Shown in pieces: positions 14,415-17,607 of a DNA stretch of 17,607 nucleotides. Under the pieces are notes generated by a model. The model did not search any database. It had not been told where the DNA came from and was given only the letters and a program-made list of their open reading frames with translations. Position 1 is the stretch's first letter, and each line of letters begins with the position of its first letter. The DNA comes from Clostridia bacterium (GTDB lineage Bacteria > Bacillota > Clostridia > TANB77 > CAG-508), in the NCBI GenBank assembly GCA_900753245.1, contig CAADYJ010000036.1, positions 1 to 17,607 on the forward strand. The letters run 5' to 3'. The position numbers were made by a program, and so were the translations under genes.

Positions 14415-15062
14415 TTATTTAATTATAATTCCAAGCAACTTTGATAAATCTATAGCTTGCATTTGGCTTACAATTGCTCCTTTTATATTTTGCATATCTA
14501 CTATTATTCCTTCTATATTTGAACTTGTAAAATCGATTCCTTGTAATTTAGTATTGAAGAAATTAGATGAAAAAAGATTACAATTTTTAAATTCTACATT
14601 ATGTAATTTTACATCTTCTAAATTAGCACATTGCAAATTTGCAGTATCAATATTTACTTCTTTAAAACTTGATGTATTAAAATTAGTATATCCTGCATTT
14701 GTTTCTTTTATATAAGTATTATAAAACATTGCATTTGTAAAATTACATCCTACTATTTTGCAATTTATAAATGCAGTTCTTACAAATGAACTTTCTATAA
14801 AATTAGTATTAGAAAAATCACAATTTTCAAAGATCACATCTGAAAAAGAAGCTTTTTCAAAATTACTATTTATACATCTACAATTTAAAATTTTACACTT
14901 TGATATTTCTGATTTATAACAATCTATTTTATCTTTATAATTTATAATTTCTTTTTCTCGTATATCTATTTCATCTTTATTATCTAATAAAAGTTCTAAA
15001 TCTTCTTTTTCTATTCGTTCAACATTAATAATAATTGGTTTTATTATACTCATTTTACTCAA
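14415..15062 (-). CDS. Pentapeptide-repeat protein
   Basis: This 215-residue protein is mostly pentapeptide repeats (about residues 43-190) of the form (C/S/A)(N/D)(F/L)xx, for example CDFSN TNFIE SSFVR TAFIN, which fold as a right-handed quadrilateral beta helix. A short non-repeat N-terminus (1-40) and a closing segment AIDLSKLLGIIIK are present. The length is near that of Qnr and MfpA, the DNA-mimicking gyrase protectors, but many chromosomal pentapeptide proteins have unrelated or unknown roles, so resistance should not be assumed. I favour the TTG at 15062 as start because AAAGGA lies 7 bases upstream; the ATG at 15053 would be 16 bases away. It is followed by the hydrolase gene. Confidence 0.85.
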   Translation of the reverse strand: MSKMSIIKPIIINVERIEKEDLELLLDNKDEIDIREKEIINYKDKIDCYKSEISKCKILNCRCINSNFEKASFSDVIFENCDFSNTNFIESSFVRTAFINCKIVGCNFTNAMFYNTYIKETNAGYTNFNTSSFKEVNIDTANLQCANLEDVKLHNVEFKNCNLFSSNFFNTKLQGIDFTSSNIEGIIVDMQNIKGAIVSQMQAIDLSKLLGIIIK

Positions 15063-15115
15063 ATTATTTTCCTTTCTTTTATTAGAATTATAATATATAA
15101 TTTTAAAGTATACAA

Positions 15116-15146
15116 TACCCCAAAAGGTCCAGGTTATTTTGGGGTA
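15116..15146. repeat. REP-like hairpin, ACCCCAAAA family (copy upstream of guaD)
   Basis: A perfect 10-bp stem, TACCCCAAAA with TTTTGGGGTA, encloses the loop GGTCCAGGTTA. Its near-identical inverted partner lies at 15666-15698 on the other side of guaD. Being between divergent genes, it is not needed as a terminator for either. Confidence 0.75.
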
Positions 15147-15164
15147 GAAATATTATTTTTTTTG

Positions 15165-15173
15165 TGGTACAAT
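15165..15173 (+). promoter_or_regulatory. Candidate extended -10 promoter of guaD
   Basis: TGGTACAAT fits an extended -10 (TGn followed by TACAAT), 25 bases before the guaD start codon. No recognisable -35 is present; an extended -10 can work without one. Confidence 0.45.
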
Positions 15174-15198
15174 ATTTTTCGTAGAAAGGATTGATTTT

Positions 15199-15660
15199 AT
15201 GAATAAGTATATGGAAATTGCTAAAAATGAAGCTGAAAATGGAATCGGTAAAAATGATGGTGGTCCATTTGGTGCTGTAATTACAGATAAAGAAGGAAAT
15301 ATTATTGCGACTGGTCATAACCAAGTATTAAAAAATAATGATCCAACAGCTCATGCTGAGATAATGGCTATTCGTAATGCTTGTGAGAAACTACATACTT
15401 ATGATTTGTCAAATTATATATTATATACATCATGTGAACCATGCCCTATGTGTTTGTCTGCAATTATATGGGCTAATATAAAAGAAATATACTATGCATG
15501 TACGCGTGAGGATGCTGCAAAAATCGGTTTTCGAGATGATTTAATATACGAATACCTTAAAGGAAATAAAAAAGATTTAATAACTTTAAAACAAATTGAT
15601 AGAGATAAATGCGTATCTACTTTTGAAAAATATGAAAAAGACAAAAAAGTAATTTATTAA
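15199..15660 (+). CDS. guaD: Guanine deaminase
   Basis: This 153-residue zinc-dependent deaminase converts guanine to xanthine and ammonia in purine salvage. It carries the cytidine/deoxycytidylate deaminase-type motif: HAE with H52 and catalytic E54 in NDPTAHAE, and PCPMC with C82 and C85 in LYTSCEPCPMC. Features that favour GuaD over the tRNA adenosine deaminase TadA are GGPFGAVI near the N-terminus, the NDPTAHAEIMAIRNAC stretch, and the C-terminal GFRDDLIYEYL, all close to B. subtilis GuaD (156 residues). The ATG at 15199 follows AAAGGA by 8 bases. The gene is alone, flanked closely by two inverted REP-like hairpins, and no purine riboswitch is visible in its leader. Confidence 0.88.
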   Translation: MNKYMEIAKNEAENGIGKNDGGPFGAVITDKEGNIIATGHNQVLKNNDPTAHAEIMAIRNACEKLHTYDLSNYILYTSCEPCPMCLSAIIWANIKEIYYACTREDAAKIGFRDDLIYEYLKGNKKDLITLKQIDRDKCVSTFEKYEKDKKVIY

Positions 15661-15665
15661 AATTA

Positions 15666-15698
15666 TTACCCCAAAAGTACCTGGCCCTTTTGGGGTAA
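15666..15698. repeat. REP-like hairpin, ACCCCAAAA family (copy downstream of guaD)
   Basis: A 12-bp perfect stem, TTACCCCAAAAG with CTTTTGGGGTAA, begins 6 bases after the guaD stop codon. Its reverse complement matches the upstream copy at nearly every position, including the CCAGGT loop. The position suits a guaD terminator, but there is no strong T tract after it. Confidence 0.75.
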
Positions 15699-15723
15699 TC
15701 TTGAAAATTTGATGAGGTAATTT

Positions 15724-16615
15724 ATGAATTTAGAATATATTGTAACTTCAAATGATGCAAATAAATGTAAATGTGTAAAAGATATTTTACTTACTAAATT
15801 TAATATTTCTCATAGACTTCTTGTGACATTAAAAAGAGAAAATTGTATCTTTTTAAATAATAGTGTTACAAATGTCTCACATAAATTAACTGAAAATGAT
15901 AAAGTTTCAGTTTCTTTTTCGTACAAAGAAGATAATTCAAATATTGTTAAAACTAAAATGACTTTAGACATTGTGTATGAAGATGAAGCTTACATAGTTA
16001 TAAATAAACCTTATGGAATTCCTGTTCACCCTTCTATTCTTCATTATGAGGACAGTTTGTCTAATGGTGTTTGCTATTATTTTGATGAAATTGGATTGCA
16101 AAAGAAAATTAGACCTGTTAATAGAATTGATAAAGATACTTCTGGTTTAGTTATTTTTGCTAAAAATGAGTATATTCAAGAATGTTTAATCAGGCAAATG
16201 AAAGATAATATATTCAAAAAAGAATATATTGCTATTGTAGAGGGACATTTTTCTTGCAAGAGGCGGAACTATAAATGCTCCTATTACTAGGAAAGAAAAT
16301 AGTATTATCGAAAGATGTATTGCAAACAATGGACAAGAGTCTATTACTCATTATGAAGTTTTAGAAGAAAAGAATTTAGAAAGCTTACATGTTTCCATTG
16401 TTAAATGTACTTTAGAAACTGGCAGAACTCATCAAATTCGAGTTCATATGGCTCATATAGGTCATCCTCTTTTAGGTGATGATTTATATGGTGGAAATAC
16501 TGATTTTATAAAAAGACAAGCACTACACTCATACAAAATAAGTTTTGTTCATCCAATTACATATAAAGAAGTAACTTACATTGCAAGTATTCCAAATGAT
16601 TTAATGTCTTTATAA
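15724..16615 (+). pseudogene. RluA-family pseudouridine synthase, frameshifted
   Basis: RluA-type enzymes isomerise uridine to pseudouridine in rRNA or tRNA. The 5' part (15724-16260, 179 codons) encodes an S4-like start with ISHRLLVTLKRENCIFLN (residues 28-45) and the catalytic region VNRIDKDTSGLVIFAKN with Asp136. At about 16258-16266 (aagaggcgg) the frame shifts by +1 and stops at 16290. In the next frame the rest is intact: GTINAPITRKE, GRTHQIRVHMAHIGHPLLGD and DLYGG, ending at the TAA at 16613-16615. Removing one base gives a normal 296-residue protein, so the lesion is a single event and may be a sequencing error. The ATG has GAGG 6 bases upstream. It sits downstream of guaD and before a shared terminator. 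Confidence 0.85.
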
Positions 16616-16650
16616 AAAGGAATGGAGTAATTTCTACTCCATTCCTTTTT
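16614..16650. terminator. Bidirectional terminator shared by the RluA-like gene and the XRE regulator
   Basis: A perfect 16-bp stem (16614-16629 with 16635-16650) and a 5-nt loop starts at the RluA-like stop codon and contains the stop codon of the converging XRE gene (16634-16636). A and T runs at both ends give a U tract in each direction. Confidence 0.9.
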
Positions 16651-16954
16651 CCTTTTTCAATTTTGAAATCAGGAAATTTCTTTCTGATTCAGTCAAAGAA
16701 GAAAATGCTTTTTTGATAATTCTTTCAAATTTGGATTCATAATCAATCTTTTCATTTACCAAATCATCTATGCTACAATTTAAAGCTTTAGACAATTTTA
16801 ACATTGATTTTGAACTTGGAAACCTTGTTCCATTAATATATCTACTTATTGAAGCCTCTGTTAACTTTGCCTTTTTAGCCAAGTCAGCCTGATTTATTCC
16901 GTTTTCATACATTAACCGAACTATATTTCTTTTTAGTGTCATAGAACTATTCAT
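16634..16954 (-). CDS. XRE-family transcriptional regulator
   Basis: This 106-residue protein has a Cro/C1-type helix-turn-helix at about residues 6-65: LKRNIVRLMYENGINQADLA, then LTEASISRYINGTRFPSS as the recognition region, then LKLSKALNCSIDDLV. A charged helical tail (70-106), KFERIIKKAFSSLTESERNF, may serve for dimerisation. The ATG at 16954 follows AAAAGGAG by about 8 bases. It is a single-gene unit with its own promoter at 16990-17018 and a terminator that overlaps its stop codon. Target genes are unknown; no phage genes are nearby, so a cellular regulator is more likely than a prophage repressor. Confidence 0.85.
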   Translation of the reverse strand: MNSSMTLKRNIVRLMYENGINQADLAKKAKLTEASISRYINGTRFPSSKSMLKLSKALNCSIDDLVNEKIDYESKFERIIKKAFSSLTESERNFLISKLKKEKGME

Positions 16955-16989
16955 TTTTTCTTCTCCTTTTCTATAATTTTAGTATAAAT

Positions 16990-17018
16990 ATAATATCACA
17001 TTTACATAATTTTGTCTA
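16990..17018 (-). promoter_or_regulatory. SigA-type promoter of the XRE regulator
   Basis: On the minus strand TAGACA (17013-17018) and TATTAT (16990-16995) are separated by 17 bases, 30-odd bases before the start codon at 16954. Confidence 0.6.
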
Positions 17019-17030
17019 CATTTTTATATA

Positions 17031-17063
17031 GAAAAACACTTGACTTAAAACCAAGTGTTTTTC
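17031..17063 (-). terminator. Intrinsic terminator of rnpB
   Basis: A 12-bp stem (GAAAAACACTTG at 17031-17042, CAAGTGTTTTTC at 17052-17063) with a 9-nt loop lies directly after the 3' end of the RNase P RNA on the minus strand, with TTTTTC at its end. Confidence 0.85.
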
Positions 17064-17071
17064 ATATATTA

Positions 17072-17417
17072 TAAGTAAATCTGTAAGCCGGGTTCTGTCG
17101 TGAATAGTCATTTATCTACTCTACATATCACTATGTAGCTCAAAGCCACCAAATTAAGAAGATGACGAGCAGTCTTAGCCTTCTTGTCCCGGTGTTGCTC
17201 CAGATGGGGTTTACACAGCCTTCTATGTCACCACAGAAGCGGTGAGCTCTTACCTCGCCTTTTCATCCTTACTTCGTCGAAGCGGTTATTTTCTGTTGCA
17301 CTTTCCTTAAGGTTACCCTCACAAGACGTTATCTTGCATCTTTGCTCTATGGAGCCCGGACTTTCCTCGTACGCTGCCTTTCGACCTTGCTATACGCGAC
17401 TATTCAATCTACTTACA
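17072..17417 (-). ncRNA. rnpB: RNase P RNA (bacterial, class A-like)
   Basis: This is the catalytic RNA of RNase P, which trims the 5' leader of tRNA precursors. On the minus strand the universally conserved segments appear in order: GAGGAAAGTCCGGGCTCC near the 5' end (P4 5' strand and CRI), GAGGGTAACC, AAGGAAAGTGCAACAGAAA, a long central region with AAACCCCATCTGGAGCAA, and the 3' ACAGAACCCGGCTTAC (P4 3' strand). The ends (GTAAGTAGAT and ATTTACTTAT) pair as P1, which sets the limits to within a few bases. Its length of about 346 nt is normal. I did not fold the whole RNA to separate class A from class B. Confidence 0.95.
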
Positions 17418-17423
17418 AATTTT

Positions 17424-17452
17424 ATTTTAATATATTTTTTTATAAATGTCAA
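17424..17452 (-). promoter_or_regulatory. SigA-type promoter of rnpB
   Basis: On the minus strand TTGACA (17447-17452) and TAAAAT (17424-17429) are 17 bases apart, placing the start at about 17417, the 5' end of the RNase P RNA. Confidence 0.8.
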
Positions 17453-17460
17453 ATTAAAAA

Positions 17461-17489
17461 GGACAATTGGGGACGGGGCACTTTTGTCC
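17461..17489 (+). repeat. REP-like hairpin element, GGGGACGGG family (copy B)
   Basis: Read on the plus strand it starts GGACAATTGGGGACGGGG, continues CACTTTTGTCC and is followed by TTTAC. The ends pair as GGACAA with TTGTCC. It is the same element as copy A at 6158-6185, in the opposite orientation, here immediately upstream of the rnpB promoter. Confidence 0.75.
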
Positions 17490-17607
17490 TTTACATAAAG
17501 TAATAATTATAATGAAGAATAAAAACATATTAATTTGAAAAAAAGCGCATTGAAAGTAAGTAAGCTAGAAATTATTAAGAAATTTGTGGAAAGAGTTCAT
17601 TTCTAAT

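Noticed and set aside
15063..15198. A purine riboswitch before guaD
   Set aside because: The only structure is the REP-like hairpin; the conserved purine aptamer loops are not present.
15103..15324. A minus-strand open frame of 73 codons overlapping the 5' part of guaD
   Set aside because: It is antisense to a well-supported gene, spans the REP-like hairpin and has no ribosome binding site.
17184..17498. A plus-strand open frame of 104 codons
   Set aside because: It lies antisense to the RNase P RNA, whose conserved segments explain the sequence.
17535..17606. A short frame starting at TTG (LKKSALKVSKLEIIKKF) at the window end
   Set aside because: Twenty-three codons with no convincing ribosome binding site or family match; not enough to call a gene.

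Overview
The window is strongly AT-rich chromosomal DNA from a low-GC Gram-positive anaerobe (Bacillota, most likely class Clostridia, possibly an uncultured gut lineage). The assignment rests on strong AGGAGG-type ribosome binding sites, TTGACA-N17-TATAAT promoters, U-tract hairpin terminators, sporulation and germination genes (spoVFB, cwlJ, gerQ), a Pta-AckA acetate pathway and a bacterial RNase P RNA. Most genes lie on the minus strand.

Layout. 1-650: a small zinc-ribbon-like gene with its own promoter and terminator. 650-1464: a long gene-poor stretch with three copies of a degenerate 30-bp palindrome. 1465-2436 (+): a XerC/D-type tyrosine recombinase. 2498-2797 (-): a small membrane-anchored LysM protein resembling YneA; its promoter is covered by three LexA-like half-palindromic boxes. 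2909-3488 (-): spoVFB (dipicolinate synthase subunit B) broken by a +1 frameshift. 3613-8438 (-): a fermentation block, pta-ackA, then a REP-like hairpin and a second promoter leading into a divergent ackA paralog and a GltD-like flavoprotein. 8524-9135 (-): an unknown coiled-coil protein. 9242-10026 (-): a cwlJ-gerQ germination pair. 10085-13346 (-): an operon of a DUF2975 membrane protein, a YozG-type HTH regulator and an 839-residue DUF4173-like membrane protein fused to a C-terminal Asp-box region. 13483-15062 (-): a pentapeptide-repeat protein and a monoacylglycerol-lipase-like hydrolase. 15116-15698: guaD (guanine deaminase) bracketed by two inverted copies of a REP-like hairpin. 15724-16615 (+): a RluA-family pseudouridine synthase broken by a +1 frameshift. 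16634-16954 (-): an XRE regulator. 17072-17417 (-): rnpB with its promoter and terminator, followed by a second copy of the REP-like element found between the two ackA genes.

How it fits together. Pta and AckA convert acetyl-CoA to acetate plus ATP. CwlJ and GerQ would degrade spore cortex at germination, and SpoVFB would make the dipicolinate stored in spores, so the broken spoVFB matters for whether this strain still sporulates normally. The LysM gene looks like an SOS-controlled division inhibitor. The less understood parts are the palindrome array upstream of the recombinase, the DUF2975/HTH/DUF4173-Asp-box operon, and the two families of REP-like hairpins.
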